From the NCBI GenBank assembly GCA_020698575.1, contig CM036253.1:3586605-3650604 (forward strand): a stretch of DNA of 64,000 nt, in the 5' to 3' direction. This document shows, piece after piece, positions 1 through 12,300 of the stretch (position 1 is its first letter; every line of letters begins with the position of its first letter). This stretch comes from Bostrychus sinensis. Its lineage: Eukaryota; Chordata; Actinopteri; Gobiiformes; Eleotridae. The notes under the pieces were generated by a model, which ran no database searches, was not told the origin of the DNA, and saw nothing but the letters and a program-made list of their open reading frames with translations. The position numbers were made by a program, and so were the translations under genes.

Positions 1-690
1 AGAGGACAGGACCAGAGCTGGGACAGGTGAGGGGACAGGACCATAGCTGGGACAGGTGAGGGGACAGGACCATAGCTGGGACAGGTGAGAGGACAGGACC
101 AGAGTGGGACAGGACCAGAGTGGGACAGGACCAGAGCTGGGACAGGACCATAGCTGGGACAGGATCAGAGCTGGGACAGGACCAGAGCTGGGACAGGACC
201 AGAGCTGGGACAGGACCAGAGCTGGGACAGGTGAGAGGACAGGACCAGAGTGGGACAGGACCAGAGTGGGACAGGACCAGAGCTGGGACAGGTGAGAGGA
301 CAGGACCAGAGCTGGGACAGGTGAGGGGACAGGACCATAGCTGGGACAGGTGAGAGGACAGGACCAGAGTGGGACAGGACCAGAGCTGGGACAGGTGAGG
401 GGACAGGACCATAGCTGGGACAGGTGAGGGGACAGGACCAGAGTGGGACAGGTGAGAGGACAGGACCAGAGCTGGGACAGGTGAGGGGACAGGTGAGAGG
501 ACAGGACCAGAGTGGGACAGGACCAGAGTGGGACAGGACCAGAGCTGGGACAGGTGAGAGGACAGGACCAGAGTGGGACAGGACCAGAGCTGGGACAGGT
601 GAGAGGACAGGACCAGAGCTGGGACAGGTGAGGGGACAGGTGAGGGGACAGGACCAGAGTGGGACAGGTGAGGGGACAGGACCAGAGCAG
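1..690. repeat. Minisatellite, GGACAGGACCAGAG family
   Basis: Tandem units of about 16 bp (GGGACAGGACCAGAGCT and variants) are mixed with GACAGGTGAGAGGACAG units from the first base to about 690, so the array continues left of the window. The open frames over it are repeat translation only. Sequence from 691 to 810 shows nothing I recognise. Confidence 0.95.
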
Positions 691-810
691 ACCTCTGTGA
701 CCTGGGGACAGGTAAAACCAGCAGCAGGTCAGGCTTCAACTCACCACACTGTAGTTTTACTGAGAAACGATGTTTTACTGTCACTTTACTCTGCAACAGA
801 CTCAAGGCAG

Positions 811-891
811 AGAGATCTATGATAGATCTATCATAGATCTATGATAGATCTATCATAGATCTATGATAGATATAGATCTATGATAGATAGA
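811..891. repeat. Palindromic GATCTATGATA microsatellite
   Basis: Alternating GATCTATGATA and GATCTATCATA blocks make each 22-bp period self-complementary, so the tract can fold into hairpins. It abuts the 3' end of a - strand LINE fragment and could be that element's expanded microsatellite tail. Confidence 0.85.
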
Positions 892-1325
892 CTTTATTCA
901 TCCCATCAAGTCTATATATTGTTCTGTGTATGCTTATGTAGCATACATAGAACAACATAGCCAAGCATACCCATAAAATCAGAATAAATGAATAAAAATA
1001 AATAAAAAAATACATAAATACCATGGTAAAAGTAACTAGCAATAGTAATAATCCACGTGTAGCGCCCATGTTGTAGAGCAGCAGCAGGAGTGAAGGATCT
1101 CCTGAACCTTTCCCCTCTGCCGTGGTTAAAAATGTCCTGTTACTCATCCTTCTGTCCCCCGAGGCTCCTACAGAGTCCACCTGTCCCCCCAGCACAGACA
1201 CTTCCTGTCCAGCTCGTCCAGCCGGTTCCTCACAGGCAACACCAAAGAACACGGCACTGGCCACAGCCCACGGTAACCAAGCATCTCATCACAGACATCA
1301 ATGCTTTCTGAGAAAGAAGAGTCTG
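886..1325 (-). mobile_element. LINE 3'-terminal fragment
   Basis: Read on the - strand, the sequence ends in GGGATGAATAAAGTCTATC next to the short-period tail at 811-891. That is the usual 3' end arrangement of fish CR1/Rex/L2-type LINEs. Upstream is a decayed 3'UTR-like segment. The 128-codon open frame here has no domain and I treat it as chance. The LINE family is not determined. Confidence 0.5.
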
Positions 1326-1335
1326 CTCTGACCTT

Positions 1336-1603
1336 AGACGTGAGGCGTTCGGGTGCAGACGTGAGGCGTTCGGGTGCAGACGTGAGCTGTTCGGGTGCAG
1401 ACGTGAGGCGTTCGGGCGCAGGCGTTCGGGCGCAGACGTGAGGCGTTCAGGCGCAGACGTGAGGCGTTCAGGCGCAGACGTGAGGCGTTCGGGTGCAGAC
1501 GTGAGCTGTTCGGGCGCAGACGTGAGGCGTTCGGGCGCAGACGTGAGGCGTTCAGGCGCAGACGTGAGGCGTTCAGGCGCAGACGTGAGGCGTTCAGGTG
1601 TAG
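1336..1603. repeat. Minisatellite, 21-bp unit
   Basis: About 12 copies of a 21-bp unit containing GACGTGAGGCGTTCGGG, with GGGTGCA/GGGCGCA variation. The array is CpG-rich. It is followed by an A-rich spacer (1604-1680) and otherwise unremarkable sequence. Confidence 0.93.
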
Positions 1604-1755
1604 ATTAAAACTAAAACAAAATGAAAAAAACTAAAAATAATAAATAACCCACAAAGGTCTACAGGAGAACATGTGGAGTCTGAGAGAGAATCACATGACC
1701 CACACTCAGCTTTCTGTCCTTACACAGAGGAGATGTTTACCTCTGCCTCAGTCAG

Positions 1756-1807
1756 TAAACAGTAAACAGGAAACAGTAAACAGTAAACAGTAAACAGTAA
1801 ACAGTAA
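1756..1807. repeat. (CAGTAAA)n microsatellite
   Basis: About seven tandem CAGTAAA heptamers, one of them CAGGAAA. Flanking sequence 1808-1944 shows nothing recognisable. Confidence 0.9.
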
Positions 1808-1944
1808 AGACTGAACACAGCTGGAGCTTTCTGCAGTGTTGTCTCTGTTGCAGCTGGAGCTCTGGCTCTGACCATACACCACTCTCCTGCAGTTCTCCTG
1901 TTGTCCACAGGTGTCGCTGTTCAGTGAACTGTAGAGAGTGGGCA

Positions 1945-2085
1945 GTACCATATTTTCCGCGCTATAGGGCACTCCGGATTATAAGGCGCACTGTCAGTGA
2001 ATGATCTATTTTCAAACTTTTTTCACATATAAAGCGATCCGGACTAAAAGGCGAAACAGTCAGATCAGTCAGTCAAACAGGTTTT
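1945..2085. mobile_element. Dispersed DNA-transposon-like fragment
   Basis: It contains CTCCGGATTATAAGGCGCAC followed by a diverged echo, GATCCGGACTAAAAGGCG. This signature recurs across fish genomes as the end of a non-autonomous repeat. I see no clear partner terminus or target duplication, so the superfamily is not assigned. Confidence 0.45.
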
Positions 2086-2525
2086 TATGGGAATAGTAAT
2101 ATTTCAAAAGAAGTTTTCAGGATATGTAACTTTGTAATACTTATGGGTAAATATCATATTCATAAATGTAAATGGCAAAACAAAAGTCCTTCCCTTACTG
2201 GATTGAAAATTGACATACAATCATTTTTCTCAGCTCTGTTGCTTCTAAAGCCTCACGTCAGGAAACAGCTGCTGTGAAGATCTGGACAAGTTTCTTGTAT
2301 TTTAAAGAACGAGTGACTTATAATTTGTTTATAAAAGCTTTATATATTGACAGTAAATGTAATTGTAATGTTTTTTTTTTCTTTTTGGCTCTCTTTGAAA
2401 TGGATGCACTTTAGATGTCTCCCATTGAGAGTTTTGTATATTGAGGTTGTAAATAAAATGAATTTAAAAAGACTGATTTCTAAGCCCAGTTAAATTATTT
2501 TCCCTCTGTAAACAAAGTCCTGTGT
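2086..2525. other. No recognisable feature
   Basis: AT-rich single-copy-looking sequence with a short poly(T) near 2370. I see no exon-like segment or repeat. Confidence 0.5.
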
Positions 2526-2529
2526 CTTT

Positions 2530-2680
2530 AATGGAGGAGGAGGCTCTGACTGTGATTGGTCCGTTCTCCCGCCAGTCACCGCCTGCTGGAATCTGATTGG
2601 TTCACACAGAAAACCCCGCCCTCGGCAGCGGAACCGCGGGAAGACGGAAGCGGATCGTCTGAAAACAGTGCTTCGTGAGT
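2530..2680 (+). promoter_or_regulatory. Probable rdm1 promoter and untranslated first exon
   Basis: The segment is CpG-rich compared with its surroundings. Two inverted CCAAT boxes (GATTGGT near 2554, GATTGGTT near 2595) are followed by a GC box (CCCCGCCC) and an ETS-like CGGAAGCGG. A consensus donor GTGAGT lies at 2675-2680, and a pyrimidine-rich tract with TACAG ends near 3211. This fits a noncoding first exon ending at 2674 that splices to a second exon just upstream of the rdm1 ATG. The transcription start and this splice are inferred. Confidence 0.6.
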
Positions 2681-3235
2681 GAAATAAAACAATAAAACCG
2701 CAGATTAATGCAATAAAACTTGCATTTTACGGTGTACAGAGGAGTCAAGCCCGTTTTATTTTAGCTAAAGTGTATTTAACTTTTTCTAACAACCGGGACG
2801 TCGTTTACACCTTTTTTGAACGCCTTTTGTTTCACAGAAGTTATATTTCCTTCTCTAAAGTGCGGACTCGCTTCTTTTTTGTTGCCGAATATTTTTTTAA
2901 CTTTTCAGCTGCAAAACCAGGTTTTTTCCAATACTTTAATTTTGCTTGTTTTTGAAGAAAGAGTTGTTTAAAGCCGGATTAAGGATGTTTCCTGTGGAGG
3001 TCTGGTCTAGGCTTGTTCTGCAGCTGTATTGCGACTAAAGGAAAAAAGTACGAACTATTTTCACAGATTTCACAGACGTTTTTCTTATTTTTGAACAATA
3101 TTAAGTATGTTTATTGGCTGTTTAGTTGTTATTTTTCACACTCAGAGGCCACCTTATAATGTTGTAATGAACTTTTTTTTTTTTTTTTAAATTATATTAA
3201 ACTCTGTACAGCTTTAGGTGGATCAAGTCCTGGGC
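2681..3235 (+). other. Inferred rdm1 5' intron
   Basis: T-rich sequence between the putative noncoding exon and the coding start, with a long T run at 3173-3188 leading into the candidate acceptor at 3211. The small open frame at 2770-2955 is low-complexity and I do not call it. Confidence 0.45.
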
Positions 3236-3300
3236 TGATCCTGGTCCTGTCCCAGGCTGGTCCTGGTCCTGGTCCTGGTCCTGGTCCTGGTCTGGTCCCG
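3236..3300. repeat. (CTGGTC)n microsatellite in rdm1 leader
   Basis: Several CTGGTC hexamers lie immediately upstream of the ATG at 3304, probably in the 5' untranslated exon. Confidence 0.85.
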
Positions 3301-3303
3301 GTG

Positions 3304-6300
3304 ATGGAGGCAGAGGTCTTGGAGTTTGCTGTTCCGGTGGAAAACAATAAAACTGTGTTTGTTTGGAATCTGGAGGCGAGTCGCTCGGAGGATCTCATCT
3401 ATGTAAGAACTCAGTGTCGGTAGAAGAATTAGCAGCAGCAGTAGTGAGTTCCATAAAAACACAGAAGTACTGTCTACTTCTCATTTTAAGTACTCACCTT
3501 TTACTCCAGGAATAAATGCTTTGAGTTCTCTTACTTCTACTTCTACTTGAGTCATATTTTTTGTGGTGAATACACTTTAATAATATCTTAAAAACACTCT
3601 AGTAGTAGAAGTATTTAAATCCACGTCTGTCCTTAGAGGGACCTGTCCTCTGTGTTCTCCGGGTTTGGACCTCTGTATCTGCTGAAGCTGTGTCCCGCTG
3701 CTCCTGGTTACTACTCCGCTCTCATCAAATACTTCAGCGCTCTGCAGGCCTCCAGCGCCCAGCGGCAGACGGACGGACAGCCGCTGTTCCAGGACCAGCC
3801 CCTCAAGGTCCTCAGGGTTTCAGCCGGATTTCAGCTGGTTCTAGTGGGATCTGACCTGGTTCTAGTGGGATCTGACGTGGTTCTAGTGGAATCTGACTTG
3901 GTTCTAGTGGGATCTGACTTGGTTCTAGTGGGATCTGACCTGGTTCTAGTGGGATCTGACGTGGTTCTAGTGGAATCTGACTTGGTTCTAGTGGGATCTG
4001 ACCTGGTTCTAGTGGGATCTGACGTGGTTCTAGTGGAATCTGACTTGGTTCTAGTGGGATCTGACCTGGTTCTAGTGGGATCTGACGTGGTTCTAGTGGG
4101 ATCTGACCTGGTTCTAGTGGGATCTGACTTGGTTCTAGTGGGATCTGACCTGGTTCTAGTGGGATCTGACGTGGTTCTAGTGGAATCTGACTTGGTTCTA
4201 GTGGGATCTGACGTGGTTCTAGTGGGATCTGACCTGGTTCTAGTGGGATCTGACTTGGTTCTAGTGGGATCTGACTTGGTTCTAGTGGGATCTGACGTGG
4301 TTCTAGTGGGATCTGACGTGGTTCTAGTGGGATCTGACCTGTTTCTAGTGGGATCTGACCTGGTTCTAGTGGGATCTGACCCTGGTTCTAGTGGGATCTG
4401 ACTTGGTTCTAGTGGGATCTGACCCTGGTTCTAGTGGGATCTGACTTGGTTCTAGTGGGATCTGACCCTGGTTCTAGTGGGATCTGACCTGGTTCTAGTG
4501 GGATCTGACCTGGTTCTAGTGGGATCTGACCCTGGTTCTAGTGGGATCTGGCTTGGTTCTAGTGGGATCTGACTTGGTTCTAGTGGGATCTGACTTGGTT
4601 CTAGTGGGATCTGACCCTGGTTCTAGTGGGATCTGACCTGGTTCTAGTGGGATCTGACCTGGTTCTAGTGGGATCTGACCCTGGTTCTAGTGGGATCTGA
4701 CTTGGTTCTAGTGGGATCTGACATGGTTCTAGTGGGATCTGGCTTGGTTCTAGTGGGATCTGACTTGGTTCTAGTGGGATCTGACTTGGTTCTAGTGGGA
4801 TCTGACGTGGTTCTAGTGGGATCTGACGTGGTTCTAGTGGGATCTGACGTGGTTCTAGTGGGATCTGACCTGGTTCTAGTGGGATCTGACCCTGGTTCTA
4901 GTGGGATCTGGCTTGGTTCTAGTGGGATCTGACGTGGTTCTAGTGGGATCTGACGTGTTCTAGTGGGATCTGACTTGGTTCTAGTGGGATATGACCTGGT
5001 TCTAGTGGGATCTGACTTGGTTCTAGTGGGATATGACTTGGTTCTAGTGGGATCTGACCTGGTTCTAGTGGGATCTGACTTGGTTCTAGTGGGATCTGGC
5101 TTGGTTCTAGTGGGATCTGACTTGGTTCTAGTGGGATCTGACTTGGTTCTAGTGGGATCTGACATGTTCTAGTGGGATCTGACTTGGTTCTAGTGGGATA
5201 TGACTTGGTTCTAGTGGGATCTGACCTGGTTCTGGTGGGATCTGACTTGGTTCTAGTGGGATCTGGCTTGGTTCTAGTGGGATCTGACTTGGTTCTAGTG
5301 GGATCTGACTTGGTTCTAGTGGGATCTGATGTGGTTCTAGTGGGATCTGACCCTGGTTCTAGTGGGATCTGACCCGGTTCTAGTGGGATCTGACATGGTC
5401 CTAGTGGGATCTGACCCGGTTCTAGTGGGATCTGATCTGGTTCTAGTGGGATCTGACGTGGTTCTGGTGGGATCTGACCTGGATCTAGTGGGATCTGACT
5501 TGGTTCTAGTGGGATTTGACGTGTTCTAGTGGGATCTGACTTGGTTCTAGTGGGATCTGACGTGGCTCTAGTGGGATTTGACCCGGTTCTAGTGGGATTT
5601 GACCCGGTTCTAGCGGGATTTGACCCGGTTCTAGTGGGATTTGACCCGGTCCTAATGGGATTTGACCTGGTTCTAGTGGGATTTGACCTGGTTCTAGTGG
5701 GATCTGGCCCTGGTTCTAGTGGGATTTGACCTGGTTCTAGTGGGATTTGACCTGGTTCTAGTGGGATCTGACTTGGTTCTAGTGGGATTTGACCCGGTTC
5801 TAGTGGGATTTGACCCGGTTCTAGTGAGATTTGACCCGGTTCTAGTGGGATTTGACTTGGTTCTAGTGGGATCTGACTTGGTTCTAGTGGGATCTGACTT
5901 GGTTCTAGTGGGATCTGACGTGGCTCTAGTGGGATTTGACCCGGTTCTAGTGGGATTTGACCCGGTTCTAGTGGGATTTGACCCGGTCCTAATGGGATTT
6001 GACCTGGTTCTAGTGGGATCTGACGTGGTTCTAGTGGGATTTGACCTGGATCTAGTGGGATCTGACTTGGTTCTAGTGGGATTTGACCCGGTTCTAGTGA
6101 GATTTGACCTGGTCCTAGTGGGATTTGACCCGGTTCTAGTGGGATCTGGCCCTGGTTCTAGTGGGATTTGACCTGGTTCTAGTGGGATTTGACCTGATTC
6201 TAGTGGGATCTGACTTGGTTCTAGTGGGATTTGACCCGGTCCTAGTGGGATTTGACCCGGTTCTAGTGGGATCTGACTTGGTTCTAGTGGGATCTGACTT

Positions 6301-9300
6301 GGTTCTAGTGGGATCTGACTTGGTTCTAGTGGGATATGACCCGGTTCTAGTAGGATTTGACTTGGTTCTAGTGGGATTTGACCCGGTCCTAGTGGGATTT
6401 GACCCGGTCCTAGTGGGATTTGATCCGGTTCTAGTGGGATCTGACTTGGTTCTAGTGGGATCTGACTTGGTTCTAGTGGGATCTGACTTGGTTCTAGTGG
6501 GATCTGACGTGGCTCTAGTGGGATTTGACCCGGTTCTAGTGGGATTTGACCCGGTTCTAGTGGGATTTGACCCAGTCCTAATGGGATTTGACCCGGTCCT
6601 AGTGGGATTTGACCTGGTTCTAGTGGGATTTGACCTGGTTCTAGTGGGATTTGACCTGGTTCTAGTGGGATTTGACCTGGATCTAGTGAGATTTGACCCG
6701 GTCCTAGTGGGATTTGACCCGGTTCTAGTGGGATTTGACCTGGTTCTAGTGGGATCTGGCCCTGGTTCTAGTGGGATTTGACCTGGTTCTAGTGGGATCT
6801 GACTTGGTTCTAGTGGGATTTGACCCGGTTCTAGTGGGGTTTGACTTGGTTCTAGTGGGATTTGACCCGGTCCTAGTGGGATTTGACCCGGTCCTAGTGG
6901 GATTTGACCCGGTTTTTGTGGGATTTGACTTGGTTCTAGTGGGATCTGACTCTGGTCCTGTTGTTTCCAGGTCCGGCTCAGTTCTAAGAAGACGCCTCAC
7001 TTCCTTCCCCACAACAGACCCCTAAGCCACGCCCACTGCTTGAGTCTGGCCAATCACCTCCTGGGATTCAACGGCTGGACCTCTGACATCATCACTGTGA
7101 GACGCTGTAGTTTTATAGGCTGTGTCCGAACGTGCTCCCTAACTCCTCAGTCCCTACACAGCAGACTGTAGTGCACTCTGTGTGAACTCGGACTCTTGCA
7201 CACTGTTTTTCTCTCAGCGGTGATCATGTGACTCTGGCGTCTGTGTAAAAAAAAAAAAAAATAGTTTGGTGAAATTCCGCTGATAAAGTTGTTCTGTGAT
7301 AAACCTGACCACACTCAGATGTTTTAGTATTTATAGATAAATAACAGTCGTGTGTGATATTGAACATGAATGATGCTGTAATGAATAAAACAGAGGATTA
7401 TTGCAGCTCTGTGCCTTACGTGGGGAGGCTGAACGCTAACGGCTAAGCTAACGTTAGCAATTTTACCCTGCAGCGGTTTATTTAAGAGCTTTTTATTTCT
7501 GATGACGCTGTGACAGAAGTAAACACAGCTGGGTTGTGTTCAGGTTAAAGTCCTGTCGCTGTCCTGCTGTTCTCCTCCCAAACTCACAAAGCATTCTGCT
7601 CTATACTGACCTCTAGTGGCCATCGCTGTCCACCACTTTTCAAAATGCATTTTGGGAAATTTTTTATCCACTAGACACTAGTCTAGTCCACTAGTCCTGT
7701 ATACACAGACCCTCACAGACTCTGACAGACTCTGTTGTGGTTGCAGCTGAAGGAGCTGGAGTCAGAGGGAGACTCAGACCCAGGATCCTCTCTGAGGCTC
7801 TGCTGTTTGCTGCAGCTGCACTTCCCCTCACAGCAGCTGTCCACCAGGGGCGCTGCAGTGCTCCAGGACACACTCACCTGCTCAGGTAAGGATACTGTCC
7901 CTCTGTCCCTGACTCTCCCTGACTGTCCCTCTGTCCCTGACTGTCCCTCCTCTGTCCCCCAGACCCTCTGGAGCGTCTGCAGAAGCGTGGGCGTCTGATG
8001 AAGGCTGTGAGGGAGCAGGCTCTGGTCCAGGCCTTCTCCAGAGTCCTCCTGGTTTTACTCGGTTTGTAATAGACTCAAAACACAGTCCTGGACCTGAGAC
8101 TCTGGTCTCCGGTCCGGACTCAGGTCCAGACTCAGGTCCAGACTCTGGTCTCCGGTCCGGACTCAGGTCCAGACTCTGGGCTCAGGTCCAGACTCTGGTC
8201 TCCGGTCCGGACTCAGGTCCAGACTCTGGTCTCAGGTCCAGACTCTGGTCTCAGGGTCCAGACTCTGGTCATGTTTCTCTCCACAGGAAACGGGAAAGTC
8301 TTGGTGGAGCTGAAGGACTCAAATCAGTTTGTTCTGAAGGAAGAGGAGGAGTCTGTTCTACAGGTAACACTCACCTGTCTCTCTCACCTGTCTCTCTCAC
8401 CTGTCCCTCTCACCTGTCCCTCTCACCTGTCTCTCTCACCTGTCCCTTTCACCTGTCCCTTTCACCTGTCTCTCTCACCTGTCTCTCTCACCTGTCCTTC
8501 TCACCTGTCCTTCTCACCTGTCCTTCTCACCTGTCTCTCTCACCTGTCTCTCTCACCTGTCTCTCTCACCTGTCTCTCTCACCTGTCCCTCTCACCTGTC
8601 CCTCTCACCTGTCTCTCACCTGTGTCTCTCACATGTCCCTCTCACCTGTCTCTCACCTGTCTCTCACCTGTCTCTCACCTGTGTCTCTCACCTGTGTCTC
8701 TCACCTGTCCCTCTCACCTGTCCCTCTCACCTGTCCCTCACCTATCTCTCACCTGTCTCTCTCACCTGTGTCTCTCACATGTCCCTCTCACCTGTCTCTC
8801 ACCCGTCTCTCACCTGTCCCTCTCACCTGTCTCTCTCACCTGTCCTTCTCACCTGTCTCTCTCACCTGTCTCTCTCACCTGTCTCTCTCACCTGTCCCTC
8901 TCACCTGTCCCTTTCACCTGTCCCTTTCACCTGTCTCTCTCACCTGTCTCTCTCACCTGTCCTTCTCACCTGTCTCTCTCACCTGTCTCTCTCACCTGTC
9001 CCTCTCACCTGTCCCTCTCACCTGTCTCTCACCTGTCTCTCTCACCTGTGTCTCTCACCTGTCTCTCTCACCTGTCCCTCTCACCTGTCTCTCTCACCTG
9101 TCTCTCTCACCTGTCTCTCACCTGTCTCTCTCACCTGTCTCTCTCACCTGTCTCTCTCACCTGTCCGTCTCACCTGTCCCTCTCACCTGTCCCTCACCTA
9201 TCTCTCACCTGTCTCTCTCACCTGTGTCTCTCACATGTCCCTCTCACCTGTCTCTCACCCGTCTCTCACCTGTCCCTCTCACCTGTCCCTCTCACCTGTC

Positions 9301-12300
9301 CCTCTCACATGTCCCTCTCACCTGTCCCTCACCTATCTCTCACCTATCTCTCACCTGTCCTTCTCACCTGTCTCTCTCACCTGTCTCTCTCACCTGTCTC
9401 TCACCTGTCCCTCTCACCTGTCTCTCTCACCTGTCTCTCTCACCTGCCCCTCTCACCTGTGTCGCTCACCTGTCCCTCTCACCTGTGTCGCTCACCTGTC
9501 CCTCTCACCTGTCTCTCTCACCTGTCTTTCACCTGTCTCTCTCACCTTTCTTTCACCTGTCTCTCTCACCTGTCTCTCACCTGTCTCTCTCACCTGTCTC
9601 TCTCACCTGTCTCTCACACCTGTCTCTCACCTGTCTTTCTCACCTGTCTCTCACCTGTCTTTCTCACCTGTCTTTCTCACCTGTCTCTCACCTGTCTCTC
9701 ACCTGTCTCTCTCACCTGTCTCTCTCACCTGTCTCTCACACCTGTCTCTCACCTGTCTCTCACACCTGTCTCTCACCTGTCTTTCTCACCTGTCTTTCTC
9801 ACCTTTCTCTCACCTGTCTCTCTCACCTGTCTCTCACCTGTCTCTCACCTGTCTCTCACCTGTCTCTCTCACCTGTCTCTCACCTGTCTCTCACCTGCCT
9901 CTCCTCTGTCTCTCCTCTGTCTCTCCTCTGTCTCTCACCTGTCTCTCACCTGTCTCTCACCTGCCTCTCACCTGTCTCTCCTCTGTCTCTCCTCTGTCTC
10001 TCCTCTGTCTCTCACCTGCCTCTCACCTGTCTCTCACCTGTCTCTCACCTGTCTCTCCTGTCTCTCTCCTGTCTCTCACCTGCCTCTCACCTGTCTCTCA
10101 CCTGTCTCTCACCTGCCTTTCACCTGCCGTTCACCTGTCTCTCACCTGCCTCTCACCTGCCTCTCACCTGTCTCTCACCTGTCTCTCACCTGTCTCTCAC
10201 CTGTCTCTCACCTGCCTTTCACCTGTCTCTCCTCTGTCTCTCACCTGCCTCTCACCTGTCTCTCACCTGTCCCTCTCACCTGTCCCTCTCACCTGTCTCT
10301 CCTCTGTCTCTCCTCTGTCTCTCACCTGCCTCTCACCTGTCTCTCACCTGTCTCTCACCTGCCTCTCACCTTTCTCTCACCTGTCTCTCCTCTGTCTCTC
10401 ACCTGTCTCTCACCTGTCTCTCCTCTGTCTCTCACCTGTCTCTCACCTGTCTCTCACCTGCCTCTCACCTGCCTCTCACCTGTCTCTCACCTGCCTCTCA
10501 CCTGTCTCTCCTCTGTCTCTCACCTGTCTCTCCTCTGTCTCTCACCTGTCTCTCACCTGCCTCTCACCTGCCTCTCACCTGCCTCTCACCTGTCTCTCAC
10601 CTGCCTCTCACCTGCCTCTCACCTGTCTCTCACCTGCCTCTCACCTGTCTCTCCTCTGCCTCTCACCTGTCTCTCCTCTGTCTCTCACCTGTCTCTCCTC
10701 TGTCTCTCACCTGCCTCTCACCTGTCTCTCACCTGTCTCTCACCTGTCCCTCTCACCTGTCTCTCACCTGTCTCTCACCTGCCTCTCACCTGTCTCTCAC
10801 CTGTCTCTCACCTGTCCCTCTCACCTGTCTCTCACCTGTCTCTCCTCTGTCTCTCACCTGTCTCTCACCTGCCTCTCACCTGTCTCTCACCTGTCTCTCA
10901 CCTGTCCCTCTCACCTGTCTCTCACCTGCCTCTCACCTGCCTCTCACCTGTCTCTCACCTGTCCCTCTCACCTGTCTCTCACCTGTCTCTCACCTGTCCC
11001 TCTCACCTGTCTCTCACCTGTCTCTCACCTGTCTCTCACCTGTCCCTCTCACCTGCCTCTCACCTGTCTCTCACCTGTCCCTCTCACCTGTCCCTCTCAC
11101 CTGCCTCTCACCTGTCTCTCACCTGTCTCTCACCTGTCTCTCACCTGCCTCTCACCTGTCTCTCACCTGTCTCTCACCTGTCCCTCTCACCTGTCTCTCA
11201 CCTGTCTCTCACCTGTCTCTCACCTGCCTCTCACCTGTCTCTCACCTGTCTCTCACCTGTCTCTCACCTGTCCCTCTCACCTGTCTCTCACCTGTCTCTC
11301 ACCTGTCTCTCCTCTGTCTCTCACCTGCCTCTCACCTGCCTCTCACCTGTCTCTCACCTGCCTCTCACCTGTCTCTCACCTGTCTCTCACCTGTCCCTCT
11401 CACCTGTCTCTCACCTGCCTCTCACCTGTCTCTCACCTGTCCCTCTCACCTGTCTCTCACCTGTCTCTCACCTGTCCCTCTCACCTGTCTCTCACCTGTC
11501 CCTCTCACCTGTCTCTCACCTGTCTCTCACCTGTCCCTCTCACCTGCCTCTCACCTGTCTCTCACCTGTCCCTCTCACCTGCCTCTCACCTGTCTCTCAC
11601 CTGTCCCTCTCACCTGTCTCTCACCTGCCTCTCACCTGTCTCTCACCTTTCTCTCACCTGTCTCTCACCTGTCCCTCTCACCTGTCTCTCACCTGCCTCT
11701 CACCTGTCTCTCACCTGCCTCTCACCTGTCTCTCCTCTGTCTCTCCTCTGTCTCTCACCTGTCTCTCACCTGTCTCTCCTCTGTCTCTCACCTGTCTCTC
11801 CTCTGTCCTCACCTGCCTCTCACCTGTCTCTCCTCTGTCTCTCACCTGTCTCTCACCTGCCTCCCACCTGTCTCTCACCTGTCTCTCACACCTGTCTGTC
11901 ACCTGCCTCTCACCTGCCTCTCACCTGTCTCTCACCTGCCTCTCACCTGTCTTTCACTTGTCTCTCACCTGTCTCTCACCTGCCTCTCACCTGTCTCTCA
12001 CCTGTCTCTCCTCTGTCTCTCACCTGCCTCTCACCTGCCTCTCACCTGTCTCTCACCTGCCTCTCACCTGTCTCTCACCTGCCTCTCACCTGTCTCTCAC
12101 CTGCCTCTCACCTGTCTCTCACCTGCCTCTCCTCTGTCTCTCCTCTGTCTCTCCTCTGTCTCTCCTCTGTCTCTCACCTGTCTCTCACCTGTCTCTCACC
12201 TGCCTCTCACCTGTCTCTCCTCTGTCTCTCCTCTGTCTCTCCTCTGTCTCTCACCTGCCTCTCACCTGTCTCTCACCTGTCTCTCCTGTCTCTCACCTGC

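Noticed and set aside
878..1264. 128-codon - strand frame with a hydrophobic stretch
   Set aside because: Coincides with a LINE 3' terminal fragment; the hydrophobic part is AT-rich 3'UTR.
3192..3462. - strand frames over rdm1 exon 1
   Set aside because: Antisense shadows of the coding exon and the CTGGTC microsatellite.
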